Source: Hahella sp. (GTDB lineage Bacteria; Pseudomonadota; Gammaproteobacteria; Pseudomonadales; Oleiphilaceae). Taken from it: a DNA stretch of 59,985 nucleotides. The translations under genes were made by a program, and so were the position numbers. Within the stretch, counting starts at the first letter, position 1, and each line of letters opens with the position of its first letter. Location: the NCBI GenBank assembly GCA_028280065.1, contig JANQMN010000039.1, positions 1 through 59,985 on the forward strand, in the 5' to 3' direction. This document shows positions 35,713 through 45,191 of this stretch, piece by piece. The notes beneath the pieces are model-generated. The model searched no databases. It saw only the letters and a list, made by a program, of their open reading frames with translations, and had not been told where the DNA came from.

Positions 35713-36462
35713 ATGCGTTGCCACGAAGTGGACTATGAAATTATCGGTCACGGAATTCAAATGGTGGAAATTGAACTCGATCCAGGTGAAACGGTGATTG
35801 CCGAAGCAGGAGCAATGAATTTTATGGAAGCCGGCATCAGCTTCGATACAAAAATGGGTGACGGCTCGGCAGTCGATCAGAATTTTTTCAGCAAACTATG
35901 GAATGCCGGCAAGCGCATGATCACCGGGGAATCGGTGTTTATGACGCACTTCAGCAATTCCGGTCAGGGAAAACAACGGGTGGGACTATCCGCCCCTTAT
36001 CCCGGAACCGTGGTTCCGATCGATATGGCCAGTATTGGCGAGGAAGTCATCTGCCAAAAAGATGCTTTTCTCTGCGCGGCATTGGGCACCCACATCAATA
36101 TCGCTTTCAACAAACGCCTGGGCGCCGGATTCTTCGGCGGCGAGGGGTTTATCCTGCAAAAGCTGGAAGGTGATGGGATGGCGTTCGTGCATGCAGGCGG
36201 CACCGTCATTGAAAAACGGCTCAATAACGAAACCATACGCCTGGATACAGGCTGTCTCGTAGCCTTTAGTAAAGGTATCGATTATGACATTCAGCTTACC
36301 CGTGGATTAAAAAGCATGTTTTTCGGCGGCGAAGGGATGTTTTTAGCGACACTGTCAGGTACCGGAACCGTATGGATTCAAAGCCTGCCTTTTTCAAGAA
36401 TGGCAGAAAGGATTGTTCAGCATGCCCCGAATATTGGGGGCAGGGAAAAAGGAGAGGACTAA
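35713..36462 (+). CDS. AIM24-family protein (TIGR00266-like)
   Basis: A 249-aa soluble protein of the AIM24/TIGR00266 family, built as a beta-rich barrel. Typical stretches are [82 protein letters not shown] and [30 protein letters not shown]. No signal peptide or membrane helix is seen. Bacterial function is unknown; the yeast relative is a mitochondrial membrane-organisation protein. A ribosome site AGAGGAA lies at about 35700-35706. It appears monocistronic. Confidence 0.88.
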   Translation: MRCHEVDYEIIGHGIQMVEIELDPGETVIAEAGAMNFMEAGISFDTKMGDGSAVDQNFFSKLWNAGKRMITGESVFMTHFSNSGQGKQRVGLSAPYPGTVVPIDMASIGEEVICQKDAFLCAALGTHINIAFNKRLGAGFFGGEGFILQKLEGDGMAFVHAGGTVIEKRLNNETIRLDTGCLVAFSKGIDYDIQLTRGLKSMFFGGEGMFLATLSGTGTVWIQSLPFSRMAERIVQHAPNIGGREKGED

Positions 36463-36644
36463 TCGCTTTGTAGCCGGGAGCCCATCGATTTTCTTCACTT
36501 TCCGGAGGTGAAATCGACTTAGACGGTAATAGTTTCAAATACTTCGAAACCTTTGCTCAACTTGATCTTTAAATTGGAAAAGCTACTGTTAAATACATAG
36601 CTACGCCCATTTTATCGGTAGGGTTAAGAATCCAGCGAGCATCT

Positions 36645-37823
36645 ATGAACTTGTCCGAACTTGAAATCATGGGATTGATCGTTGCCGTGGAGTTGTTTTT
36701 AGCTCTGGCAATCATCGGTTTTATTCTCAATTGGATCCGACGGCGCGACTATCGAACATTGCTTGAACTCTATAAAGGCCAGGAAGAAGAAATGGATGCG
36801 CTACGGGAACGCATCAGTAAAGGTAACGACCCGAAACAGCGCAAACAGGATACCAAACGGCTTGCAGAGCTTGAGCTGGCCAGTGCCGAAAGCGCGAAAC
36901 ATATTTCCGGCCTGGAGCGTGATCTGAGTTACTTCAAACGTCGTACTGCGAATCTCGAAGTGTATCAATCGCTCTACAAAACTTTGAAGACAGCCGTTGG
37001 ATCAAACAGCAGGTTTCAAAAAAACCTCAATCAGCAAATCCGTTCCGCACCGGACAGCGGAATGGACATAGATGGGCTGCTGCGGGAAAGCGACAACAAT
37101 TTAAGCTCCATGATGGAACTGGTGAGTGAAGGAAACGAGAGTTCCGAATCGCCTAACGAAACCGGGGAACAAGCCGATCTGGATTTGGACAGTCTCCCGG
37201 ATGAGTTTTCTTCCGAGTCGGGGGACGATCGGCAAACCGGTGCTGGTTTTAATCATCATACAATCGTTATCGACGACAGCTCTGCCACTCATTTGCGATC
37301 CGCATTGGAAGAAAAACAGGCATTGGTGAACGAGTTGAAACAGAAGCTGGAGGAAGGGGACGGGCAACATTTGGCCGAGTTAAATCAGTTGGAATCCTTG
37401 CTAAACACTGCCTACGAAGAAAGCCATGCCTTGAAAACCCAACTGGAAAAAGCCAAACAGAGAGGCGCAATTGAAGAGTCCCTAAGAACCGACCTGGAAA
37501 TGCGTAAAGCCAAAGTAAAAATTCTTCAGGCGGAAAAAGATTATCTCAAACAGGAGCGGGACGACCTTAACGAGCAGTGCAAAAAGCTCACCGAGGATAA
37601 CCAGGCGCAGTATCGCAAAATGGTGTTGCTAGCCAAAACGATGGCTAAGGGCGGGGTGCTTAAACAGGATAAAGATAGTTACAAGGTTAAAAAAGCACTG
37701 GCCGACAAGGAGAAGGAGTTCGATAAGCTTTCTCAGCAATACGAGGTCATGCGCAAGGAGTTTGTAGAGTTGGAGTCGCAATATCTGAAGGAAGTCGCAA
37801 ACAAGAAAAAGGATGGATTTTGA
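36645..37823 (+). CDS. Membrane-anchored coiled-coil protein, function unknown
   Basis: A 392-aa protein with one N-terminal transmembrane helix (about 9-30, LIVAVELFLALAIIGFILNWI), then a basic stretch and long predicted coiled coils at about 45-120 and 220-390. An acidic linker (about 155-205) separates the two coils. No enzymatic motif is visible. The topology suggests a cytoplasmic scaffold anchored in the inner membrane. It ends nine bases before a FixJ-type response regulator gene, probably in the same transcript, so it may organise or report to that regulator. That link is inferred from spacing alone. Confidence 0.75.
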   Translation: MNLSELEIMGLIVAVELFLALAIIGFILNWIRRRDYRTLLELYKGQEEEMDALRERISKGNDPKQRKQDTKRLAELELASAESAKHISGLERDLSYFKRRTANLEVYQSLYKTLKTAVGSNSRFQKNLNQQIRSAPDSGMDIDGLLRESDNNLSSMMELVSEGNESSESPNETGEQADLDLDSLPDEFSSESGDDRQTGAGFNHHTIVIDDSSATHLRSALEEKQALVNELKQKLEEGDGQHLAELNQLESLLNTAYEESHALKTQLEKAKQRGAIEESLRTDLEMRKAKVKILQAEKDYLKQERDDLNEQCKKLTEDNQAQYRKMVLLAKTMAKGGVLKQDKDSYKVKKALADKEKEFDKLSQQYEVMRKEFVELESQYLKEVANKKKDGF

Positions 37824-37832
37824 GGGTGTGAG

Positions 37833-38468
37833 ATGCCGGAGTTAGATCTTGATCCTACTGTATTCATAGTTGATGACGATAACCTTTGTCTTGAGTTCAA
37901 CGAACTGGTGCTTAAAGTCTTAGGATATCCAACCAAAACCTTTTCTTCCGCTCAAGATTTCCTTAGTCAATGTCCGGATAATCCGGTGGGTTGTTTAATC
38001 AGTGACATCGTGATGCCCGGAATGACGGGTGTGGAACTATTTTCCGAAGTTGAAAGACGCAAAATTACGCTGCCTTTTATTTACCTGACAGGCTATGGAA
38101 ACATTCGATTAGTTAGAGATGCCTTGAGGGCCGGGGCGTTCGATTTTATTGAAAAGCCGGTCGATCCGAACGAACTTATCGGTTCGGTTAAGCTTGCTAT
38201 TACAGAATCGAAAAAACGCTACCTAAGTAACTATAAGCGGAGACAATTCGAAAAAAAACTCGCAAAGTTGACAGATAGAGAAGCGCAAATTTTTCAGCTA
38301 ATGATTCAAGGGCATAATACAAGTTCCATAGCAGACGGATTGAATATTTCCGTTCGCACTGTAGAGACTCATAAGTACCGGATCTTCAAGAAATTTTCTG
38401 TTGACGGCCTGCAGGAAATCATGAGTTCGATAATATCTCTAACCGAAATTGATTTACTACAGCAGTGA
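37833..38468 (+). CDS. FixJ/NarL-type response regulator (REC-LuxR HTH)
   Basis: A 211-aa regulator. The receiver domain (8-125) has the acidic pocket DDD (14-16), phospho-acceptor Asp58 (LISDIVMPGMTG), a Thr at the YLTGYG loop and the Lys of EKP. The LuxR-type helix-turn-helix is at about 145-200 (KLTDREAQIFQLMIQGHNTSSIADGLNISVRTVETHKYRIFKK). The DIVMPGMTG/EKPVD features place it in the FixJ group rather than with NarL. No histidine kinase is adjacent; the upstream partner is a coiled-coil membrane protein. It is unlikely to be the missing partner of NarX. Confidence 0.88.
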   Translation: MPELDLDPTVFIVDDDNLCLEFNELVLKVLGYPTKTFSSAQDFLSQCPDNPVGCLISDIVMPGMTGVELFSEVERRKITLPFIYLTGYGNIRLVRDALRAGAFDFIEKPVDPNELIGSVKLAITESKKRYLSNYKRRQFEKKLAKLTDREAQIFQLMIQGHNTSSIADGLNISVRTVETHKYRIFKKFSVDGLQEIMSSIISLTEIDLLQQ

Positions 38469-38708
38469 TAACTACGTAATACTACTTAGTTGATCCAAGC
38501 AAATTTACGCAATTTACTCAATATCATTGAGATAATCAGTCGGATATATTCTTCACTAAATAAGAAGGTTTCCAATTCGATTGTGAATTTGGAACTGAAA
38601 CTTCGTAAAGCATGTGTCTTTTTCGTAAAGGGGACACTTGTCCTTATGGACGCGATCTGCCTTCGCCAAGCCTAACACCAAAAAAGACCGCCAGTAGAGG
38701 ATTTTTTA

Positions 38709-39458
38709 TTGAAGTCGTTCCTCTATAAATACGCATTTTGCTTAATTCAATTAGCAGTCACGGCAAATGCAGATGAAATTTCGATGGCCTTTGGCGAGCG
38801 TATCCCCCCGTATGTATTTCCTGAAAAGCACGCTGGCATTGAACTGTCCGTGATGCGGGAAGCCCTTGCCCATCGTGGTCACCTGCTGCGTCCGCAGTAT
38901 TTTCCGTTAGCGAGAGTTCCTTTAGCGTTTAAACGAAATCAAGTGAGGGCTGCCATGACGGATTTAGGCGAAGATATGACATCCTATGGCGGATTTTATG
39001 GCAACACTGCAGTCACTTATCGAAACGTGTTCATCACATTAAAGCGAAAAAATTTAACGATTAAATCTCAACATGATCTCCATAATCTGAAAATAGAGGG
39101 ATTTCAAGGCGCGTTAAAAAGGTATCCGACCTGGCTTCAATCCGCCTATGAAGCAGAAAATTATAATGAAATTAATGACCAGGCCATGCAGATTTTGGAT
39201 TTATTTGAAGGGCAGGTAGATGTGGTACTGAGTGACCACAATATATTCAAGTACTTTATGTATCGGCTCATTGGTAAAAAGAGGGTGCTGCCAATGGCCA
39301 TTCAGATACATGACTTTGCTCGGATCAATCCACGAGACTACCGCCCGGTTTTTGACGATCCAAAGGTTCGTAACGATTTTAACGAAGGGTTGGCATTCCT
39401 TCGAAAAACCGGTCGATATCAAGCGATCTATAGGCAATATCTAAGAAATATAAATTAG
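38709..39458 (+). CDS. Periplasmic solute-binding protein, SBP_bac_3-like
   Basis: A 249-aa secreted protein. A short signal peptide (MKSFLYKYAFCLIQLAVTANA) precedes a type II binding-protein fold (EISMAFGERIPPYVFPEKHAGIELSVMREALAHRGH...NVFITLKRKNL...GQVDVVLSDHNIF). The start is TTG at 38709, placed after AGAGGA; no ATG fits the signal peptide. No transporter permease or ATPase gene is near, but a chemoreceptor signalling fragment follows. It could be a ligand sensor for taxis or a stand-alone relic. Ligand unknown. Confidence 0.75.
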   Translation: MKSFLYKYAFCLIQLAVTANADEISMAFGERIPPYVFPEKHAGIELSVMREALAHRGHLLRPQYFPLARVPLAFKRNQVRAAMTDLGEDMTSYGGFYGNTAVTYRNVFITLKRKNLTIKSQHDLHNLKIEGFQGALKRYPTWLQSAYEAENYNEINDQAMQILDLFEGQVDVVLSDHNIFKYFMYRLIGKKRVLPMAIQIHDFARINPRDYRPVFDDPKVRNDFNEGLAFLRKTGRYQAIYRQYLRNIN

Positions 39459-39476
39459 TTGCGGTCTTAATACTGC

Positions 39477-40394
39477 CACAAACCGGCATTAACCGAGAAG
39501 GATACCGGTATTTACCGCTCTGTAGCTGACATGTCCCGCAGGCTTAATCAGTTAATCCGCTCTTTACTGGAATCAAGTCATGTATTAATTGAGTCTGCAA
39601 AAACCAGCTCCAATACTGCGGATCGCAATACGGATATCATCGCCGATCAGAAACAACGCATTGACCAGGTAGTGGTTGCCATCGAAGAAATGTCCTCTTC
39701 TATTCAAGAAGTGGTTGGACATGCTGCGGAATCCGCAACAAAATCCGAACAGGGTCTTGAAGAAGCGGAAAAGGGCAGGGATACAGTAAAAACAACGGTA
39801 TCTGCGGTTGATGAACTTGCAGCGAACTTAGGTAAATCGATGGAAGTGATTAAAGACTTGGAAAAGCAAAGTAATGAAATAGGTTCTGTGATCGAAGTCA
39901 TTCAAGGCATATCGGAGCAAACGAATCTCTTAGCATTGAATGCCGCTATTGAAGCCGCACGTGCAGGAGAACAGGGTCGCGGATTCGCTGTTGTGGCGGA
40001 CGAGGTACGGTCATTAGCGAAACGCACTCAAGAATCCACGACCGAAATTCAGGCGATCATTCAAAACCTGCAACAGGGAACCGCTGAATCGGTTACCGCA
40101 ATGGTGAGATGCACAGAACAAGCTTCAGAAACGGTCAAGAGTTCGAACACTACCGATGCCGCCCTGGCATCACTCCATGAACTGATTAGTGACATTTCAA
40201 GTATGAATATCCAGGTTGCTACTGCCGTGGAACAACAATCGGTCGTTGCGGAAGATATAAACAGAAATTTACTGGATATCAGTAATTTAACTGAGGAAAC
40301 CATGGCTTCAGCATCCCAGGCGCGATCCGGAAGTATGGAAGTGAAACAGATGGCTGTTGAGCTTAATAAAATGGCTTCTACGTTTAAAGTGTAG
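39477..40394 (+). pseudogene. Truncated methyl-accepting chemotaxis protein (HAMP end and signalling domain only)
   Basis: The ATG at 39531 opens 287 codons that are only the cytoplasmic half of a chemoreceptor, with the tip [32 protein letters not shown] and flanking methylation helices. Upstream, the same frame stays open to about 39470 and reads [19 protein letters not shown], which resembles the end of a HAMP domain (DxxxxVxxM). The periplasmic sensor and both membrane helices are missing. The gene is therefore most likely a 5'-truncated receptor. A soluble MCP made from the ATG at 39531 is possible, since the signalling tip is intact. Confidence 0.7.
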
Positions 40395-40527
40395 AGCGGT
40401 CCCTCAGCTTCTTTGCTGATTGACTAAAGCCTGAGGATTTCAGGTGTGAGGGCGTTCCTTAGGACCATGCAAATCCCCGATGCGCTATTTTTTAGACAGA
40501 CAGGTTTTCAATAAGGAAGACAAAAAA

Positions 40528-41505
40528 GTGGGAAAGTTGCTACTACTAATTATTAGCCTATTGATTTCTCCAACCGCTTTTTCCAAAGACAGGGTGTTGA
40601 TCATTGAAAGCTACCATAGTGAGCATCCATGGGATGTTAGCTACGTTAAAGGAATTAAAGAAGTATTTGACGATAATGTTGAATTACATACCTTTCAGAT
40701 GAACACAAAAAAAATTCCGAAAGACCAGTTTCAAATAGCCGCTGATAATGCCTGGGGGATATACGAGAAACTTAAACCCCGTCTCGTTATATTAGGAGAT
40801 GATAATGCCCTTAGTTATATCGGACCTATGTTAGGAAAAACCAAAACACCGGTTGTATACCTGGGAATTAACAGCAACCCTCGTAAGACAGGTATTTACA
40901 AGTATGGAAATATCACGGGTGTATTGGAGCGTCCCCTTTACAATCGCCAAATTGCGATTATCAGTTCGCTTATACCTGCGCAAAAGGTCTTAATCTTATT
41001 TGACGCAAGCGTTACATCCGCGTTTGCCGTCGAAGAAGCATTTCAGGGAAAGAAGTCGCTTGATATTGCCGGTGTCAAAGTAGACCTGCAATTAGTTGAA
41101 CGTTTCAAAAGATGGAAGCAATTCGTCAACAATGCAAAGTATCAGGGGTATGATGCTATCGTAATAGGTCTTTTCCATACGTTGAAAGACAATGAAGGTG
41201 CCCATATACCGGAGGGTGATGTAATCGATTGGACTTCACATAACACCCCTGTGCCCATATTTAGTTTTTGGGATTTCGGTGTTGGCCAACGAAAAAGTAT
41301 TGGCGGCATGGTGCAATTCGGTTACATACAGGGTCAAACGGCGGCAACTATTGCCAAAAACATTCTAAATGGGGGGCAACCAAATCATTTCCCGCCTATG
41401 ACGCCTAAAAAGGGGCGCCTGTTATTTAGTAAGACCCAACTGGATAAGTGGAATATAAGGTTGCCCGATAACTACATCCTGCATAATGCGAGCTATGTGG
41501 ACTAA
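40528..41505 (+). CDS. ABC-type substrate-binding protein (ABC_sub_bind family), no transporter nearby
   Basis: A 325-aa secreted protein with a signal peptide (MGKLLLLIISLLISPTAFS) and a two-lobed type I periplasmic binding fold of the ABC_sub_bind kind (DRVLIIESYHSEHPWDVSYVKGIKEVF, RLVILGDDNALSYIGPML, TPVVYLGIN, PAQKVLILFDASVTSAFAVEEAF). GTG at 40528 is chosen because AAGGAAG is eight bases upstream and the signal peptide then begins directly; the open frame reaches 40480. Proteins of this type often act as sensors coupled to kinases or diguanylate cyclases. Here only an HD-GYP fragment follows. Ligand unknown. Confidence 0.75.
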   Translation: MGKLLLLIISLLISPTAFSKDRVLIIESYHSEHPWDVSYVKGIKEVFDDNVELHTFQMNTKKIPKDQFQIAADNAWGIYEKLKPRLVILGDDNALSYIGPMLGKTKTPVVYLGINSNPRKTGIYKYGNITGVLERPLYNRQIAIISSLIPAQKVLILFDASVTSAFAVEEAFQGKKSLDIAGVKVDLQLVERFKRWKQFVNNAKYQGYDAIVIGLFHTLKDNEGAHIPEGDVIDWTSHNTPVPIFSFWDFGVGQRKSIGGMVQFGYIQGQTAATIAKNILNGGQPNHFPPMTPKKGRLLFSKTQLDKWNIRLPDNYILHNASYVD

Positions 41506-41532
41506 CTTTTCGAATAGGGTATAGAAACTTAA

Positions 41533-41802
41533 GATAATGAATTCAGGGAAATGAAAATCCACGTCGCTTATGGCCGTGATTTCCTTAAATCGATCGATGG
41601 AATTTCCGAACTTTCATTACTAACGGTTGTTCAGCATCACGAAAGAGCGGACGGGTCGGGCTACCCTAATGGGTTGAAGGCCGGCGAGATTTCCGAATAT
41701 GGAAAAATGGCGGCAATCGTCGATGTATATGACGCGATTACTTCGGATCGTTGCTACCATAAGGCGATTCCACCCACGGCTGCAATAAAAAAGCCTTCCT
41801 GA
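41533..41802 (+). pseudogene. Fragment of an HD-GYP-type phosphodiesterase domain
   Basis: About 89 codons match the middle of an HD-GYP domain: EFREMKIHVAYGRDFL, LTVVQHHERADGSGYPNGL (HHE and the GSGYP of the signature) and IVDVYDAITSDRCYHKA. The catalytic HD pair at the front and the C-terminal helices are missing, and an in-frame stop lies just upstream at 41530. It cannot be an active cyclic-di-GMP phosphodiesterase. Being just after a binding protein, it may be what remains of a sensor-effector pair. Confidence 0.8.
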
Positions 41803-41810
41803 TAATAACG

Positions 41811-41836
41811 ATAACCCCGGCTAAATCCGAGGTTAT
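41811..41836. terminator. Probable terminator hairpin between the HD-GYP fragment and tctA
   Basis: ATAACCCCGG pairs with CCGAGGTTAT (one mismatch) around the loop CTAAAT. On the minus strand it lies about 25 bp beyond the tctA stop, with a T-rich stretch further on, so it may end the tctCBA transcript. Confidence 0.5.
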
Positions 41837-41860
41837 ATTGGCAAACCAGTTAGGCTTAGA

Positions 41861-43447
41861 TTATCCTTCGCCCAATGAGGCTACCCCTGTTTTGCCGGAC
41901 TTTTCTCGATGCCCGGACTTGGCATCAGCTGGCCTACCTTCCGCAAGTAAAACGCTTCTCTTAAAAAATCCGGACAAAAAAGGTAACAATACGACGATGC
42001 CGGCCGTAAGCATGATGCCTAAGGTCAGCGGCCGCTCCCAAAGAAAGGCAAAACTACCATCAGAGAGCGTTAAAGCCCGACTGAGATTGTTTTCCATTAT
42101 TCCACCCAGGATGAATCCCAAAAGCATAGGCGCTAACGGAAATTCAAGTAATCTTAAAAAGATTGCCGCTATTGTGATAAAAACCATCATGTAAATATCG
42201 AAGGTATTGAAGCTAACTAGGTAAACTCCGGTAATCGAGAAAAATAAGATGAGAGGAATGAGGATGGGAGTTGGAATCACCAGAAGTCTCGAAATATAAG
42301 GAATCAGAGGCAAGTTGAGTATCAACAGAACCAAATTACCGAAATACATGGAAATGATAACGGACCAAAATACTTCAGGATTGTCTACAAAGAGTCGCGG
42401 GCCGGGTTGAATACCGTAAGCAATCAATGCACCTAACATTATCGCCGTGGTGCCTGATCCGGGGATGCCGAGCGTAAGCAAGGGTACAAACGAGCCGGTG
42501 GAGGCAGCGTTGTTTGCAGATTCTGGGGCAGCCAAACCGCGTAACGCACCTTTGCCAAATTGGAGTTTCTGTTTAGCATTAGCCAAGTTCCGTTCCAGAC
42601 CGTAGGCTAGAAATGACGCAATAGTGGCTCCTGCGCCCGGCAGCACCCCGACGAGGAAACCAAATATTGATGACCGCCCGATAGTTGGCGCGATTTCCTT
42701 TATTTCATCTTTGGATAATTTCATGCTTCCGAGCGACGACATATCCATATCCGGTTCTTTTTTCTTATGCTCTCCCTTTAAGACTGTCATGACGACTTCT
42801 GCCAGGGCGAAAGTCGCCATGGCCAACAACAAGAAACTTACTCCGTCAACCAAGTCTAAATTACCAAATGTAAAACGCGGTGCACCGGATATAACATCTG
42901 TACCGACAGTCGAGATCATCAGTCCGAAAACGGTCATGCTAAACGCTTTTAATACTTTACCTTTACCCGCAAATGCTGAAACAGCAGTAAGGCCAAGAAT
43001 CATTAAGGCAAAATAGTCACTCGATTGGAAGCTTAAGGATACACTTGCAAGTGCGGGCGCGGCGAATAGCAGAATAACTGCTCCAATCGTACCGCCGGTG
43101 AATGAACTGTAAGCAGCCAGTGCCAGAGCTTTTCCAGCTTTCCTTTTTTGCGCTAACGGATATCCGTCAAACGCGGTGACGACCGTACTTGCACAACCTG
43201 GAGCATTAATGAGAATAGACGAGGTTGAACCGCCAAATACCGCTCCGTAATACACTCCCGCCATTAAGATAATGCCGGACGCAGGGTCAAGGCCGTAGGT
43301 AATTGGGATCATTAATGCGACGGCGGATATCGGGCCCAGCCCAGGTAACATGCCAATAAATGTCCCTGCGAAACAGCCTAATACCACCATCATTAAATTG
43401 AACGGCACGATTGCCGTGTTCAATCCTGTCAATATGCCATCGAGCAT
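41861..43447 (-). CDS. tctA: Tripartite tricarboxylate transporter permease TctA
   Basis: The large membrane subunit of a TTT-family transporter, 528 aa with about 12 helices. Family signature: GLGPISAVALMIPITYGLDPASGIILMAGVYYGAVFGGSTSSILINAPG, repeated in the second half as LAAPESANNAASTGSFVPLLTLGIPGSGTTAIMLGAL. It imports carboxylates with the small subunit TctB and binding protein TctC. The C-terminal end carries a segment KRSVLLA encoded by a 22-bp sequence that occurs again near the start of tctC. Third gene of tctCBA, three bases after tctB. Confidence 0.93.
   Translation of the reverse strand: MLDGILTGLNTAIVPFNLMMVVLGCFAGTFIGMLPGLGPISAVALMIPITYGLDPASGIILMAGVYYGAVFGGSTSSILINAPGCASTVVTAFDGYPLAQKRKAGKALALAAYSSFTGGTIGAVILLFAAPALASVSLSFQSSDYFALMILGLTAVSAFAGKGKVLKAFSMTVFGLMISTVGTDVISGAPRFTFGNLDLVDGVSFLLLAMATFALAEVVMTVLKGEHKKKEPDMDMSSLGSMKLSKDEIKEIAPTIGRSSIFGFLVGVLPGAGATIASFLAYGLERNLANAKQKLQFGKGALRGLAAPESANNAASTGSFVPLLTLGIPGSGTTAIMLGALIAYGIQPGPRLFVDNPEVFWSVIISMYFGNLVLLILNLPLIPYISRLLVIPTPILIPLILFFSITGVYLVSFNTFDIYMMVFITIAAIFLRLLEFPLAPMLLGFILGGIMENNLSRALTLSDGSFAFLWERPLTLGIMLTAGIVVLLPFLSGFFKRSVLLAEGRPADAKSGHREKSGKTGVASLGEG
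41941..41962. repeat. 22-bp exact direct repeat, copy 1 (in tctA 3' end)
   Basis: These 22 bases, starting CCGCAAGTAAAACG, are identical to 44960-44981 inside tctC. In both genes they are read in the same frame on the minus strand as KRSVLLA. Confidence 0.85.
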
Positions 43448-43450
43448 TGT

Positions 43451-43921
43451 CTATCCTCCAAATAGGCCGGTAAATAAACGACCTGGGGCTAAATAGATAT
43501 CAAGTAGTCTGGCCAAGACCATCCAAAGGCCTACGGCGAAAGGTACTGATGCAAGAAACAGCACCTTCAGCCGGCGCTCTCCCAGTATCCGGTAGCCACC
43601 TGCAAGAAAGACTATCGTTGCCAGTAAGAAACCGATCCATTTCAGCGCCACCGCGAAAAGAACGACCAATCCCAAAAGTTTGGTAACCAAGACGAAATCC
43701 AGTCCGGTTAACACGAGTTTGTCAGAGGTAGATCTGCTAGCCGTCACCAGCATGCAAATTGCCAGGAATCCGCCGAAGCACGCGAGTGCAATTGGTAATG
43801 TCTGTGCATTAAATGGTTGAAATTCATCTCCTGGCAGCATGGGTATCTGAGTGGCGGAATAACCATACGTAGAACAAAGTAGGAGAAAGAACAACCCGCC
43901 GATATGATCTCTTGTGATCAT
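43451..43921 (-). CDS. tctB: Tripartite tricarboxylate transporter small subunit TctB
   Basis: A 156-aa four-helix membrane protein of the TctB family (HIGGLFFLLLCSTYGYSATQIPMLPGDEFQPFNAQTLPIALACFGG, with the typical early helix and the later LGERRLKVLFLASVPFAVGLWMVLARLLDIYLAPG). Sequence is poorly conserved in this family, but length, topology and its position between tctC and tctA make the assignment secure. About 100 bp separate it from tctC. Confidence 0.9.
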   Translation of the reverse strand: MITRDHIGGLFFLLLCSTYGYSATQIPMLPGDEFQPFNAQTLPIALACFGGFLAICMLVTASRSTSDKLVLTGLDFVLVTKLLGLVVLFAVALKWIGFLLATIVFLAGGYRILGERRLKVLFLASVPFAVGLWMVLARLLDIYLAPGRLFTGLFGG

Positions 43922-44024
43922 CTAAGAATCTCCATTTTATTTACAATGTGTCTCATTGGGCACGTCCTTGTTGCCCTGATCGTGCCTGTAGTCCGATAGG
44001 TTCAATGAGATTTTGTGAACTTCA

Positions 44025-45005
44025 CTAGCGGAGGAAACCTAATTCCCGCATTAGGTCACCGACTACTTGCTCCTGTTTCATCAAAAAGGCTACAAATTGC
44101 TCACGAGGTTTGAAATTCTCAGACCATCCGTTACGGTCTCTCACTGCTCTCCATTCGGGTGTTGAATACATTCTTTCCAGGAGACTTGCGAATGACGCTT
44201 GTTCTTCGGATGAAAGGCCCGGCGCGCCGAAGAAACCTCTCCAATTAACGAAGGTGGCGTCATAGCCCAGCTCTTTCAATGTCGGCACATCGGGTGCCGC
44301 GGAAGAACGTTCCTCCCCGGTCATTGCGAGAACTCGCACTTCTCCTGCATTTTTAAGAGCGAGAGCCTCGCTAAATCCGGTAGAAAGAACCTGAGCTTCA
44401 CCGGATAAGATTCCTGCCATGGCTTTGCCTCCGGCGTCATAAGCGACGTATTTTACTTTTCGTGGATCTTGACCGGCTGCTTTAAATGCCATTGCGGCAA
44501 CCAGATGATCCATACTGCCTCTCGCAGAACCGCCGGCAATGGATACGGAACGGGGGTTCTTTTTGTAATCTTCAACCAACTGTTTGAAGTTTTTATATTC
44601 GGAGTCCGTCGGTACGACAAATGCTCCGTAATCACCGATAGTCGCGGCAATCGGTGTGAGATCACGGAAGGATTGGGGGAATACCTTTGAAAGTGAACGA
44701 ATGACGATGGGTGTGGAATTTACCATTAACGTATCCTGCGCCTGATCTGCGGTCTCAATTAAATGCGCAATTGCCTTGCCGCCGCCGCCACCTGACATGT
44801 TTTCATAGGATACGGATTTTAAGAGTCCTGATTTTGTTAATGCTTCTCCAGTACCCCGGGCGGTGCCGTCCCAACCGCCCCCAGCACCACCGGGAATTAG
44901 AAAGTGAATGGAATCCAAAGCTTGTGTTGCAGTTGATCCGAAAATAAGAGCAAGACATGCCGCAAGTAAAACGCTTCTCTTTTTTGTAAATAAACTTAAC
45001 TTCAT
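44025..45005 (-). CDS. tctC: Tripartite tricarboxylate transporter binding protein TctC (Bug family)
   Basis: A 326-aa periplasmic binding protein of the Bug/TctC family. A signal peptide (about 1-29, with KRSVLLAACLALIFGSTATQA) precedes the Bug fold: IHFLIPGGAGGGWDGTARGTGEAL binds a carboxylate, and YVAYDAGGKAMAGILSGEAQVLSTG and GEVRVLAMTGEERS are family stretches. It captures the substrate for TctAB; citrate or another tri- or dicarboxylate is likely but not decidable from sequence. Divergent from a CitA-type sensor kinase over 186 bp, which probably controls it. Confidence 0.92.
   Translation of the reverse strand: MKLSLFTKKRSVLLAACLALIFGSTATQALDSIHFLIPGGAGGGWDGTARGTGEALTKSGLLKSVSYENMSGGGGGKAIAHLIETADQAQDTLMVNSTPIVIRSLSKVFPQSFRDLTPIAATIGDYGAFVVPTDSEYKNFKQLVEDYKKNPRSVSIAGGSARGSMDHLVAAMAFKAAGQDPRKVKYVAYDAGGKAMAGILSGEAQVLSTGFSEALALKNAGEVRVLAMTGEERSSAAPDVPTLKELGYDATFVNWRGFFGAPGLSSEEQASFASLLERMYSTPEWRAVRDRNGWSENFKPREQFVAFLMKQEQVVGDLMRELGFLR
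44960..44981. repeat. 22-bp exact direct repeat, copy 2 (in tctC signal-peptide region)
   Basis: Identical to 41941-41962, about 3.0 kb away in the same orientation. Confidence 0.85.
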
Positions 45006-45191
45006 TAAGCCGCCCTCGCTGTTTTTGTTTTGGTCTTTTCAGACTAATCCGGCGACGTTTAGGAGCATAGCTTATTAATATATTGTCTTTTAAAAGCATT
45101 GAGGGCATTTTGTTCATTTTGTGCGTGAGGATTATCAAGCATTTTTCACTACTATTTATGTGGGAGTATTCGAAGAAAAAAGCAAATAAGC

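Noticed and set aside
37833-38468. Idea that this response regulator is the missing NarL
   Set aside because: Its receiver features are of the FixJ group and it is paired with a coiled-coil protein 30 kb from narX.
38490-38675. 61-codon frame after the FixJ-type regulator
   Set aside because: TTG start without ribosome site, AT-rich intergenic composition, no family resemblance.
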